From CBDFGK01 sp965247075 (lineage in GTDB: Bacteria > Pseudomonadota > Gammaproteobacteria > Pseudomonadales > Halieaceae), in assembly GCA_965247075.1 (NCBI GenBank), contig CBDFGK010000002.1, forward strand, positions 372,001 through 436,000: a stretch of DNA of 64,000 nt, in the 5' to 3' direction. Positions 52,448-61,294 of this stretch are shown piece after piece (positions within the stretch are counted from its first letter, which is position 1; each line of letters starts with the position of its first letter). The translations under genes and the position numbers were made by a program. The notes below the pieces were generated by a model. It made no database searches. It worked only from the letters and a program-made list of their open reading frames with translations, and was not told the origin of the DNA.

Positions 52448-54026
52448 CTAGTTTAGCGAGCCAAGGGGTTGCCCCTTTTCAGCCAGCTCCATCAGCAGGG
52501 TTGTGGGTTGCCAGCACGCATCGCCGGTTATGTGTTGTAACTGCGGTAGCTTTTCCACGACGCTGTCTATGCCCAGAGTATCGGCATAAAACATGGGTCC
52601 ACCGCGCCAGGCGGGGAAGCCGTAGCCGTTGAGGTAGACGATGTCGATATCTGAAGGTCGGGCGGCTATGCCCTCTTGAAGAATAGCCGCGCCTTCATTG
52701 ACCAGTGCCAGCAGCAGTCGCTCGACGATTTCCTCGGCGTCGATTGCGCGGCGCTCTACATTCCAGCGAGCGGCGATATCCTCTATCAGTGATGCGACTT
52801 CCGGGTCTGGCTGGCGCCGGCGGGTCTGCGCATCGTAGCGGTAGTAACCGGCACCGGTTTTCTGTCCGAGGCGCTGCATTTCCACCAGTGTGTCTGGCAG
52901 GGTGAACTCCTTCACCGAACATGATGCGATGCCCTGGTCCCGGCGCGAGCGATAGCCGATATTCAGTCCGGCCAGGTCGCTAACGGCGATAGGCCCCATG
53001 GCCATCCCCCAGGACTCCATGGCGCCATCCACTTGTTCGGAGCCGGCGCCCTCCAGCAGCAACAGCTGGGCTTGGCGAGCGTAGCCCTTGAGCATGCGAT
53101 TTCCTACGAAACCGTGGCATACCCCGACGGCCACCGCAAGCCTGCCAATTTTTTTGGCAGTCTTCATGAAGGTCTGCACAACCGCTGGAGCGGTTTCTTT
53201 GGCGCGCACTACCTCCAGCAACTTCATGGCATTGGCAGGACTAAAAAAGTGAGCACCGATAACCTGCTGTGGCCGGCTGGTCGCCGTGGCAATCTCGTCC
53301 ACGTCCAGATAGGAGGTGTTGGTGGCCGGTACGCAGTCAGTTTTGCAGACAGCCATCTGCCTGGGCCTGGGAAAAGCGACCGCGTTTTACCGAGGTGGCG
53401 TAATTGTTCTCGATGATGCCCATGCCGCGGTCCAGGAACTCCTGCCTAGTCTCTACCAGGGTGACCGCAATGCCGGCGTTGGCAAAACACATGGCGATAC
53501 CACCGCCCATGGTGCCGGCGCCGATAATGGCAATAGAATTGACCGGCAGGTTGGGGGTGTCGGCAGGGATATCAGCTAACTTGCCAGCGGCCCGTTCGGC
53601 GCAAAAAACGTGTTGCATGGCAGCCGCCTGGGGCGAGTTGCGACATTCGAGAAAGCGCTCGCGCTCCTGTGCCTGTCCCTCGCCGATATCTGTACGGGTC
53701 GCCAGCGCGACTTCCATGCCGCCGCCCAGGGCATTGCCGTGCAGGCCGGCTATGACGGGTTTGGGAAAATTTTCTATAGCGCTAATGACATCGGGTAAAT
53801 GTGGTGCCTGTGGCGGTTTGCCAAACTCCGTGATGTCTGTACCGGCGATAAAGGTGCGCCCCTGACAGAGGATCAACAGGGCCTGGCTGGCATCTGATCT
53901 GGCTTGTTGCAGCGCTTCCATCAGGCCCACGCGTAGGTTGTGGGAGAGGGCGTTTACGGGCGGGTTGTCGATGCGGATTATGCCGAGCTGATCTTGCAGT
54001 TGGTAGCTGACGACGGAATTGCTCAT
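52448..54026 (-). pseudogene. Fused enoyl-CoA hydratase/3-hydroxyacyl-CoA dehydrogenase (FadB/FadJ-like), internally deleted
   Basis: The 5' frame starts as a normal hydratase (GIIRIDNPPVNALS, GNALGGGMEVALAT) but jumps to ERERFLECRNSPQAAAMQHV, which omits most of the hydratase and linker. The NAD motif GAGTMGGGIAMCFANAGI is intact. At about 53350 it breaks out of frame at SQAQADG, losing roughly 50 codons before AVCKTDCVPATNTSYLDVDE. The dehydrogenase C-terminus is then intact. Lengths total about 530 aa against about 700 expected. It is divergent from paaZ and would have supplied the paaF/paaH-type steps. Confidence 0.75.
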
Positions 54027-54074
54027 ATTATTGTACCGGTTGGAGTGGTGGGCTGCTGAAGGGAGAACAAAGTA

Positions 54075-54110
54075 TTACATAAAAGTTTACATAGTTGTAT
54101 ATTTATGTAT
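54075..54110. promoter_or_regulatory. Repeated TTACATA motifs upstream of paaZ
   Basis: TTACATA occurs at 54075-54081 and again at 54087-54093 (12-bp period), followed by an inverted TATGTAT at 54104-54110. This AT-rich cluster lies in the divergent promoter region of the paa operon and the broken hydratase/dehydrogenase gene. It may bind PaaX or another regulator. It does not match the E. coli PaaX consensus as I remember it. Confidence 0.4.
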
Positions 54111-54155
54111 CATATTGAGACTGCATAAATAACACCAATAACAGGAGGGCGTGTG

Positions 54156-56198
54156 ATGAAGTTACAGAGCTATGTGGCTGGACAGTGGCGTGACGGCGAG
54201 GGCGAGGGCGTGACACTGTGCGACGCCGTTACCGGTGAGAGTGTTTGCGAGGTGACTGGCTCCGGTCTGGATCTTGCTGAAGCCGTGCGTCACGGGCGCG
54301 AGCAGGGCAGTCCTGCGCTACGGGCTATGACTTTCCACGACCGTGCCGCCGCGCTGAAGGCTATGGCCAAGCACTTGATGTCCAAAAAAGACGAATTTTA
54401 CGCCCTGTCGGCCAGGACCGGCGCGACCAGGGCAGACGGCTGGATAGATATCGAAGGTGGTATCGGCACGGTATTCAGCTACGCCGGCCTGGTTACCCGG
54501 GAATTTCCCAACGATGTGGTGATGATTGAAGGCGACGTGGAGCGATTGTCCGCCAAGGGCACCTTCCTGGGCCGCCATATCCTGTCTCCCAAGCCGGGCG
54601 TGGCTGTGCATATCAATGCCTACAACTTTCCCTGCTGGGGCATGCTGGAAAAAATCGCCCCTAGCCTGGCGGCGGGCATGCCCGTTATCGTTAAACCGGC
54701 CACGCCGGGTGCCTTTCTGACCGAGGCCATGGTGCGCGAGATGATCGCCGGGGAGTTTTTCCCCGCGGGCGCCATCCAGTTGATCTGTGGCAGTGCCGGC
54801 GATTTACTCGACCATCTGGGCGTGCAGGACGTGGTCACTTTCACCGGTTCCGCCAGTACCGGCCGTAAACTCAGAACCCATCCCAACATGGTCGCCAATG
54901 CCATCCCCTTTACCATGGAAGCGGACTCTCTTAACTGTGCAATTCTCGGTAAAACAGTGGCGGAGGACGATGAAGAATTCGACCTCTTCATCAAGGAAGT
55001 GGCCCAGGAGATGACCACCAAGGCGGGCCAGAAATGTACCGCCATTCGTCGCGTCATCGTGCCGACAGACAAAATGCAGGCTGTGGCCGCAGCGCTGGAA
55101 GCGCGCCTGGCTAAAGCGGTGTTGGGTGATCCCGCCGCCGAAGGCGTACGCATGGGCCCGCTGATCGGCCGCGACCAGGCCAAAGACGTGCAGTCCAGAG
55201 TGGATCAACTGGCGGCAGAGTGCGAAGTCATTGTCGGTGGCGGCGGTGACTTTGCCATAGCCGGGGCAGACAACAGTAGCGGCGCGTTTTATCCGCCAAC
55301 CCTGCTGCGTTGTGACGATCCTTTTAACAAACTGCTGGTACACGCGGTGGAGGCCTTTGGTCCGGTTAGTACGCTGATGCCTTACGACAGCCTCGACGAT
55401 GCGATTGCCATAGCGCAACTGGGCAAAGGCAGCCTGGTCGGCTCTCTCTACACTTTCGATGATGTAGAAGCCCGACAGATAATTCTCGCCGCGGCGCCTT
55501 ATCACGGGCGGATGTTGATCCTGAACAGGGATTGCGCCGCTGAATCTACCGGCCACGGTGCACCGCTGGCGAACCTTGTGCACGGTGGCCCGGGTCGCGC
55601 CGGTGGCGGCGAAGAGCTGGGCGGTGCCCGGGCCGTGAAACACTATATGCAGCGTACCGCGCTGCAGGGTTCGCCCACCACGCTGATGGCCATTACCGGT
55701 GAATACCATGCCGGTGCCCGGGTTTACAGCGATGATATACATCCGTTCAAAAAGCATTTTGAAGATCTCAAGATAGGGGAAACCCTGATCACCCACCGCC
55801 GCACCGTGACAGAGGCCGACATCGTCAACTTTGGCTGTGTCAGCGGCGATCACTTCTATGCCCACTTCGATGAAATTGCCGCCAAGGATTCATTCTTCGG
55901 CAAGCGCGTGGCGCACGGATATTTCGTGATTTCAGCGGCGGCTGGTATGTTTGTTGAGCCATCGCCGGGTCCGGTGATTGCCAACTACGGTCTGGAGAAC
56001 TTGCGCTTTATTGAGCCGGTGGCTGCCGGTGATACCATTCGAGCCAGGCTTACCGTGAAACGCAAGATCAAAAAGGCACCCCGTGGTGACGAGCAGGCCA
56101 CCGGCGTGGTGGCGTGGGCGATAGAAGTGACCAACCAGGATGAAAAGCCGGTGGCTGTCTATGACATTCTGACTCTGGTCGCCCAGCGCGATGCCTGA
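54156..56198 (+). CDS. paaZ: PaaZ: oxepin-CoA hydrolase / 3-oxo-5,6-dehydrosuberyl-CoA semialdehyde dehydrogenase, 680 aa
   Basis: Bifunctional ring-opening enzyme of phenylacetate degradation. The N-terminal aldehyde dehydrogenase domain (about 1-520) has FTGSASTGRKL and the catalytic Cys in GQKCTAIRRV. The C-terminal MaoC hotdog hydratase has NFGCVSGDHFYAHFDEIAA. The ATG at 54156 is 7 nt from AGGAGG (a GTG at 54153 is closer). It is first in the plus-strand operon paaZ-G-I-J-A-B-C-D-E. Confidence 0.95.
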   Translation: MKLQSYVAGQWRDGEGEGVTLCDAVTGESVCEVTGSGLDLAEAVRHGREQGSPALRAMTFHDRAAALKAMAKHLMSKKDEFYALSARTGATRADGWIDIEGGIGTVFSYAGLVTREFPNDVVMIEGDVERLSAKGTFLGRHILSPKPGVAVHINAYNFPCWGMLEKIAPSLAAGMPVIVKPATPGAFLTEAMVREMIAGEFFPAGAIQLICGSAGDLLDHLGVQDVVTFTGSASTGRKLRTHPNMVANAIPFTMEADSLNCAILGKTVAEDDEEFDLFIKEVAQEMTTKAGQKCTAIRRVIVPTDKMQAVAAALEARLAKAVLGDPAAEGVRMGPLIGRDQAKDVQSRVDQLAAECEVIVGGGGDFAIAGADNSSGAFYPPTLLRCDDPFNKLLVHAVEAFGPVSTLMPYDSLDDAIAIAQLGKGSLVGSLYTFDDVEARQIILAAAPYHGRMLILNRDCAAESTGHGAPLANLVHGGPGRAGGGEELGGARAVKHYMQRTALQGSPTTLMAITGEYHAGARVYSDDIHPFKKHFEDLKIGETLITHRRTVTEADIVNFGCVSGDHFYAHFDEIAAKDSFFGKRVAHGYFVISAAAGMFVEPSPGPVIANYGLENLRFIEPVAAGDTIRARLTVKRKIKKAPRGDEQATGVVAWAIEVTNQDEKPVAVYDILTLVAQRDA

Positions 56199-56215
56199 CA
56201 ACACAGAGGCTGATC

Positions 56216-57007
56216 ATGAGTTACAAAAATATTGAATTCTCCATCGACAAGGGCGTGGCTGTTCTCAAGTTAAACCGGCCCGCTGTCCTTAACAGTTTTA
56301 CTGCAGAAATGCATGGCGAGGTGCGTGAAGTACTGACCCAGGCCGCAGCAGACAAACTGGTGCGAGCAGTGCTGATAACCGGCAACGGCCGGGGCTTTTG
56401 TGCCGGGCAGGATCTCAATGATCGCGCCGTGGCGCCGGGGCAATCCCTGCCGGACCTGGGTGACTCCGTGGAGAAATACTACAGCCCCCTGATAACCCAG
56501 ATCGCCACCATGGAAAAGCCAGTGATCTGCGCAGTAAACGGTGTGGCTGCCGGCGCCGGCGCTAACATTGCACTGGCCTGTGACATTGTTATTGCCGGGC
56601 GCTCGGCCAGCTTTATTCAATCTTTTGCTCGCCTGGGTCTTATCCCCGACTCCGGTGGTACCTGGGTCTTGCCGCGCCTGGTTGGTATGGCCCGGGCCAA
56701 GGGCCTGGCCATGTTGGCCCCCAAGCTATCCGCCATGCAGGCCGAGGCCTGGGGCATGATCTGGCAGGTTGTTGATGACGAGGAGCTAATGAGCACCGCG
56801 CTGGGCTTGGCTGAGCAGATGGCTACCCAACCCACCCGCGGTTTTGCTTTTACCAAACAGGCTTTTGCAGCGTCTGCCGTCAATACTTTGGACGTGCAGT
56901 TGGAGTTGGAGAAAGAGCTGATGCGTGCGGCGGGTAAAACCCACGACTACCGGGAGGGTGTGAGTGCATTTCTCGCCAAGCGCACCCCCAGGTACAAGGG
57001 CGAGTAG
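56216..57007 (+). CDS. paaG: PaaG: ring 1,2-epoxyphenylacetyl-CoA isomerase, 263 aa
   Basis: Crotonase-fold enzyme that isomerises the epoxide of phenylacetyl-CoA to oxepin-CoA. Oxyanion-hole motifs are GQDLNDRA and NGVAAGAGANIALACDIV, and GLIPDSGGTWVLPRLVG carries the catalytic Asp. It ends 5 nt before paaI. Length is normal (about 262). Confidence 0.92.
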   Translation: MSYKNIEFSIDKGVAVLKLNRPAVLNSFTAEMHGEVREVLTQAAADKLVRAVLITGNGRGFCAGQDLNDRAVAPGQSLPDLGDSVEKYYSPLITQIATMEKPVICAVNGVAAGAGANIALACDIVIAGRSASFIQSFARLGLIPDSGGTWVLPRLVGMARAKGLAMLAPKLSAMQAEAWGMIWQVVDDEELMSTALGLAEQMATQPTRGFAFTKQAFAASAVNTLDVQLELEKELMRAAGKTHDYREGVSAFLAKRTPRYKGE

Positions 57008-57012
57008 GCGCT

Positions 57013-57486
57013 ATGGATATGGATGCCAATGACCTGGCCCGGGCCTGTGCCGATGTCATGTATGCCAATGACAGGGCATCGACTGCGCTGGGTATGGAAA
57101 TCGAAGAGGCTGCGCTGGGCCGCACCATCATGGGTATGACGGTGCGCGAAGACATGGTCAACGGTCACGATATCTGTCATGGCGGGTTGATTTTCAGCCT
57201 GGCAGACAGTGCCTTCGCCTTCGCCTGCAACAGCCAGAACATGAACACCGTTGCAGCCGGTGCGCGTATCGAGTTCCTGGCGCCGGCCCATCTGGGTGAT
57301 CGTTTAACCGCGGTGGCGCAGCAAGTGTCCCAGGGTGGCCGCACCGGTATTTACGACGTTGTGGTCACCAATCAGCAAGACAGGACGATCGCCCTTTTTC
57401 GCGGTAACTCCCACCGTATTGGCGGCGCACTAATCGATGAAGCCATCGACCCAACAATCGACCCGGGAACAGGAGAATCCGAGTAA
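57013..57486 (+). CDS. paaI: PaaI: phenylacetyl-CoA pathway thioesterase, 157 aa
   Basis: Hotdog-fold thioesterase that removes CoA from dead-end hydroxyphenylacetyl-CoA products. The signature is GHDICHGGLIFSLADSAFAF, with ARIEFLAPAHLGD in the central helix/sheet. Its stop overlaps the paaJ start (TAATG). It is longer at the C-terminus than E. coli PaaI by a short tail. Confidence 0.9.
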   Translation: MDMDANDLARACADVMYANDRASTALGMEIEEAALGRTIMGMTVREDMVNGHDICHGGLIFSLADSAFAFACNSQNMNTVAAGARIEFLAPAHLGDRLTAVAQQVSQGGRTGIYDVVVTNQQDRTIALFRGNSHRIGGALIDEAIDPTIDPGTGESE

Positions 57487-58697
57487 TGACTGACGCCTAT
57501 ATCTGTGATGCAATACGCACCCCCATCGGCCGCTATGGCGGTGGATTGTCATCGGTGCGGGCCGATGACCTCGGGGCTGTTCCCATCAAGGCCTTGATGG
57601 AACGCAATACATCGGTAGCCTGGGACCAGGTCGATGACCTCTGGTACGGCTGTGCCAACCAGGCGGGAGAAGACAACCGCAATGTGGCGCGCATGAGCGC
57701 ACTGTTGGCGGGCCTGCCGGTAGACGTGCCGGCGGTGACCATCAATCGCCTCTGTGGTTCGGGTATGGATGCGGTAGGCACCGCCGCCCGGGCCATTAAA
57801 GCCGGCGAGGCTGACCTGGCCATTGCCGGTGGGGTAGAATCCATGTCGCGGGCGCCTTTTGTGATGGGCAAGGCCGGCAGCGCCTTCAGCCGCGATGCGC
57901 AGATGTATGACACCACCATGGGCTGGCGTTTCGTCAATAAACTGTTGAAGACACAGTACGGTGTCGATTCGATGCCTGAAACCGCTGAAAACGTGGGGGA
58001 GCAGTTTGGCGTCAATCGCCAGGATCAGGATGCCTTTGCCCTGCGCAGTCAGCAGCGCGCCGCGGCGGCCCAGCAGGCGGGGCGCTTCGATGATGAGATC
58101 GTGCCGGTAAGCATTCCCCAGCGCAAAGGCGATCCTGTGATAGTTGGCGCCGACGAACACCCCCGCGCAACCACCGCTAAAGCGCTGGCAAAACTGGCTA
58201 CACCCTTTCGGGACGGTGGCACTGTTACCGCCGGCAATGCCTCGGGAATTAACGACGGTGCCTGCGCTCTGCTGATAGCTTCGGCAGCAGCGGCTCAGCA
58301 ACACGGTCTCACGCCGCAGGCAAAAATTGTAGCGATGGCAGCCAGCGGCCTGGAGCCTCGCATTATGGGCTATGGCCCCGTCGAAGCCAGCCGCAAGGTG
58401 TTGGCCAGGCAGGGTCTGGATTTGGCCGCGATGGATGTTATCGAGCTGAACGAGGCCTTCGCGGCACAGGGTTTGGCGGTCATGCGGGCGCTGGGTTTGG
58501 CGGACGATGCTGCTCACGTAAACCCCAATGGCGGCGCCATTGCACTGGGACATCCGCTGGGTATGAGTGGGGCGCGGCTGGTGACCACGGCCATGTATGA
58601 ATTGCGGCGCACAGGCGGACGATACGCCCTGTGCACCATGTGTATCGGAGTGGGGCAGGGCATCGCCCTGATTATCGAACGCTGTGAATCGGTCTGA
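57486..58697 (+). CDS. paaJ: PaaJ: 3-oxoadipyl-CoA / 3-oxo-5,6-dehydrosuberyl-CoA thiolase, 403 aa
   Basis: Ends the pathway by thiolysis to succinyl-CoA and acetyl-CoA. It begins AYICDAIRTPIGRYGGGLS, has the nucleophilic Cys in INRLCGSGMDAV, NEAFAAQGLAVM, GHPLGMSGARL and the second Cys in CTMCIGVGQG. These match the PcaF/PaaJ group. Length is normal. Confidence 0.95.
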   Translation: MTDAYICDAIRTPIGRYGGGLSSVRADDLGAVPIKALMERNTSVAWDQVDDLWYGCANQAGEDNRNVARMSALLAGLPVDVPAVTINRLCGSGMDAVGTAARAIKAGEADLAIAGGVESMSRAPFVMGKAGSAFSRDAQMYDTTMGWRFVNKLLKTQYGVDSMPETAENVGEQFGVNRQDQDAFALRSQQRAAAAQQAGRFDDEIVPVSIPQRKGDPVIVGADEHPRATTAKALAKLATPFRDGGTVTAGNASGINDGACALLIASAAAAQQHGLTPQAKIVAMAASGLEPRIMGYGPVEASRKVLARQGLDLAAMDVIELNEAFAAQGLAVMRALGLADDAAHVNPNGGAIALGHPLGMSGARLVTTAMYELRRTGGRYALCTMCIGVGQGIALIIERCESV

Positions 58698-58712
58698 AAC
58701 CGGAGGAACACT

Positions 58713-59672
58713 ATGACAAGTGAACAAACCGAGGCAGAACTGGAGGCCAGTTTCCAGACCAGGATCGACGCCGAGGAGAAGGTAGAGCCCAAGGATTGGA
58801 TGCCGGCAAAGTACCGGCAGAATGTGCTGCGACAGATGTCCCAGCACGCTCACTCGGAAGTGATCGGCATGCAGCCGGAGGGCAACTGGATTACTCGTGC
58901 GCCCACTTTGCACCGCAAGTGTATTTTGCTGGCCAAGGTGCAGGATGAGGGCGGGCACGGCTTGTACCTGTACAGCGCCGCAGAGACCCTGGGAAGCAGC
59001 CGGGAAGAAATGAACGAGGCGCTGCACGCAGGCCGTGCCAGGTACGCTTCAATTTTTAATTACCCCGCCGTTACCTGGGCGGACATCGGTGCGATTGGCT
59101 GGTTGGTGGATGGCGCCGCTATCGTCAACCAGGTATCCCTGCAGCGAACCTCCTATGGCCCCTATGCCAGGAGCATGGTGCGAATCTGCAAGGAGGAGAG
59201 TTTTCACCAGCGTCAGGGCTACCACATCATGATGGTGCTGATGCGCGGCAGTGAAGCGCAAAAGCAGATGGCGCAGGATGCACTCAACCGTTTCTGGTGG
59301 CCATCGATGATGATGTTTGGGCCACACGACGCGGAATCAGCGCACTCGGCCCAGTCCATGAAGTGGAAAATCAAGCGCCAGAGCAACGACGAGTTGCGCC
59401 AGAAGTTTGTCGACCAGTCGGTCAAGCAGGCTGAGGTAATCGGCCTGAAAATTCCGGATCCTGATCTCAAGTGGAACGAAGAACGCGGCCACTACGATTT
59501 TGGAGAGATCGACTGGGAGGAGTTCAACCGGGTAATTAGTGGCAATGGATCCTGTAACCGTCAGCGCATGGCGCATCACGTCAAGGCGCATGAAGAGGGT
59601 GAGTGGGTCAGGGAGGCCATCGCGGCCTACGAAACAAAAAAACGCCGGCGCGCCGGCCAAGCGGCCGCCTAG
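58713..59672 (+). CDS. paaA: PaaA: phenylacetyl-CoA 1,2-epoxidase catalytic subunit, 319 aa
   Basis: Di-iron oxygenase component of the PaaABCE complex. Ferritin-like ligand motifs occur in QHAHSEVIGMQPEGNWITRA, DEGGHGLYLYSAAETLG and RICKEESFHQRQGYHI. It follows paaJ by 15 nt, with GGAGG before the ATG. Full length. Confidence 0.96.
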   Translation: MTSEQTEAELEASFQTRIDAEEKVEPKDWMPAKYRQNVLRQMSQHAHSEVIGMQPEGNWITRAPTLHRKCILLAKVQDEGGHGLYLYSAAETLGSSREEMNEALHAGRARYASIFNYPAVTWADIGAIGWLVDGAAIVNQVSLQRTSYGPYARSMVRICKEESFHQRQGYHIMMVLMRGSEAQKQMAQDALNRFWWPSMMMFGPHDAESAHSAQSMKWKIKRQSNDELRQKFVDQSVKQAEVIGLKIPDPDLKWNEERGHYDFGEIDWEEFNRVISGNGSCNRQRMAHHVKAHEEGEWVREAIAAYETKKRRRAGQAAA

Positions 59673-59684
59673 AGAGGAAATGAC

Positions 59685-59969
59685 ATGTCAGAATATATGA
59701 AATTGTACGAAGTATTTCTTCGTTCCAGGCGTGGCCTGGACCACAAGCACGTCGGTAGCCTGCACGCAGAAGACCCGCAGCAGGCGCTGGAATATGCCCG
59801 GGATGTTTATACGCGGCGCAGCGAGGGTGTGAGTATCTGGGTGGTTAACTCGTCAGATATCGTCGCCTCCCAGGAATCGGATTGCGAGAGTTTTTACGAC
59901 CCGCACGATGACAAGCCCTATCGTCACGCAACGCACTACCGGTTGCCTGAAGAAGTTAACAATATGTGA
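59685..59969 (+). CDS. paaB: PaaB: epoxidase subunit, 94 aa
   Basis: Small bridging subunit of the epoxidase. Its start (YMKLYEVFLRSRRGLDHKHV, then GSLHAEDPQQALEYARDVYT) and C-terminus YDPHDDKPYRHATHYRLPEE are characteristic. It is 12 nt after paaA. Confidence 0.95.
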   Translation: MSEYMKLYEVFLRSRRGLDHKHVGSLHAEDPQQALEYARDVYTRRSEGVSIWVVNSSDIVASQESDCESFYDPHDDKPYRHATHYRLPEEVNNM

Positions 59970-59979
59970 GGGGCGGGTA

Positions 59980-60747
59980 ATGTCTGATAGCAATGCAAAA
60001 GAAATGATCAAGCAGTACGCGGTCCGCCTGGGTGATGATGCCCTGGTGCAGGGCCACCGCCTGTCCGAATGGTGCAGCAAGGGGCCTTTTCTGGAGGAAG
60101 ACCTGGCACTGACCAACGTGGCGCTGGATTTCATTGGCCGAGCGCGAATGTTTTACCGCTATGCCGCCGAGATTGATGGTGGGGAATACACCGAAGACAG
60201 TTACGCCTTGCAACGGGATTGTCGTGATTTCACCAACCTGTTGATCCATGAACTACCGGGTGGCGACTTCGCCTTCAGCATGGCGCGACAGTACCTGGTG
60301 GATGAATTCAGCCTGGCATTTATGCAGCGCCTGGCGGGTTCCGCCGACGCGACGCTGGCGGCAATTGCCGCCAAGGCGGTGAAAGAGTGCCGCTACCATT
60401 TACGTCGCAGCCATGACTGGATGCTGCGCCTGGGTGATGGCACTGCGGAGAGCCACCAGCGCCTGCAGCAAGCAGTCGATGACCTGTGGGGGTATACCCC
60501 CGAGTTGTTCGAGCTGGATGCGCTGGAGCAGGGCCTGGTGGAAGCAGCTATAGCGGTTGACAGTGCCGCTCTGCAAGCCGACTGGGATCAGGCGGTGCGG
60601 GCAACCTTCAGGGCAGCGACCATAGATTTGCCGCCGGGTGACTGGTCTGTCAAGGGTGGGCGCCAGGGTATGCACACCGAACACCTGGGCCATATGCTCA
60701 GTGATCTGCAGTTTATGCAGCGCGCCTATCCCGGCCTGGAGTGGTAG
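59980..60747 (+). CDS. paaC: PaaC: epoxidase structural subunit, 255 aa
   Basis: Ferritin-like subunit that pairs with PaaA. It contains CSKGPFLEEDLALTNVALDF, LPGGDFAFSMARQYLVDEF and EVCKYHLRRS-like KECRYHLRRSHDWMLRLGDG. The start at 59980 follows GAGGGGCGGGTA. It ends just before paaD (1-nt gap). Confidence 0.95.
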   Translation: MSDSNAKEMIKQYAVRLGDDALVQGHRLSEWCSKGPFLEEDLALTNVALDFIGRARMFYRYAAEIDGGEYTEDSYALQRDCRDFTNLLIHELPGGDFAFSMARQYLVDEFSLAFMQRLAGSADATLAAIAAKAVKECRYHLRRSHDWMLRLGDGTAESHQRLQQAVDDLWGYTPELFELDALEQGLVEAAIAVDSAALQADWDQAVRATFRAATIDLPPGDWSVKGGRQGMHTEHLGHMLSDLQFMQRAYPGLEW

Positions 60748-60748
60748 G

Positions 60749-61285
60749 GTGAGCGCCGTGGCTGCTAACGCCGATCATATTCCACTGTTGCCGCTGGAGG
60801 AACATCAGCGCCGTCAGAGAAGGGCGGCGTCCGACCTGTCGCAGTTGTGGTCGCTGCTGGACCAGGTGAAGGACCCGGAGATTCCGGTCATCAGCGTCTG
60901 GGAGTTGGGCGTGCTGCAGGATATAGAGCAGCGTGCGGGCAAGGTCATTGTCACTATTACGCCCACCTATTCCGGTTGTCCCGCAATGGGCGTCATGGCC
61001 GAAGATATTGTCAGCGCCCTGGCCGCAGGCGGTTATCCAGACAGTGCAGTTGTCACGCGCCTGGCGCCGGCCTGGTCCACCGGTTGGATCGCAGCGGAAG
61101 CACAGGAGGCCTTGCGCAGCTATGGCATCGCTCCTCCCGGGCCTGGTAGTGGCGGACAGATCAGTTGCCCGCAGTGTGGTTCCGGGCATGTTCGCAGTAT
61201 CAGTGAATTTGGCTCCACCGCCTGCAAGGCGCTGTACCAGTGTGGTGACTGCAGTGAGCCTTTCGATCGATTTAAACCCATTTAG
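60749..61285 (+). CDS. paaD: PaaD: iron-sulfur cluster assembly-type protein, 178 aa
   Basis: Needed for maturation of the PaaABCE complex, probably its Fe-S or di-iron centre. An N-terminal DUF59/MIP18 domain has VKDPEIPVISVWELGVLQDI and TPTYSGCPAMGVM. The C-terminal four-Cys ribbon is CPQCGS...CGDC. The start is GTG at 60749, or possibly 60758, and no ATG fits. Confidence 0.92.
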   Translation: MSAVAANADHIPLLPLEEHQRRQRRAASDLSQLWSLLDQVKDPEIPVISVWELGVLQDIEQRAGKVIVTITPTYSGCPAMGVMAEDIVSALAAGGYPDSAVVTRLAPAWSTGWIAAEAQEALRSYGIAPPGPGSGGQISCPQCGSGHVRSISEFGSTACKALYQCGDCSEPFDRFKPI

Positions 61286-61294
61286 GAAACTCTT

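Noticed and set aside
57549..59027. Long minus-strand open frame opposite paaJ and paaA
   Set aside because: It is a codon-bias shadow of well-supported genes on the plus strand and carries no domain signature.
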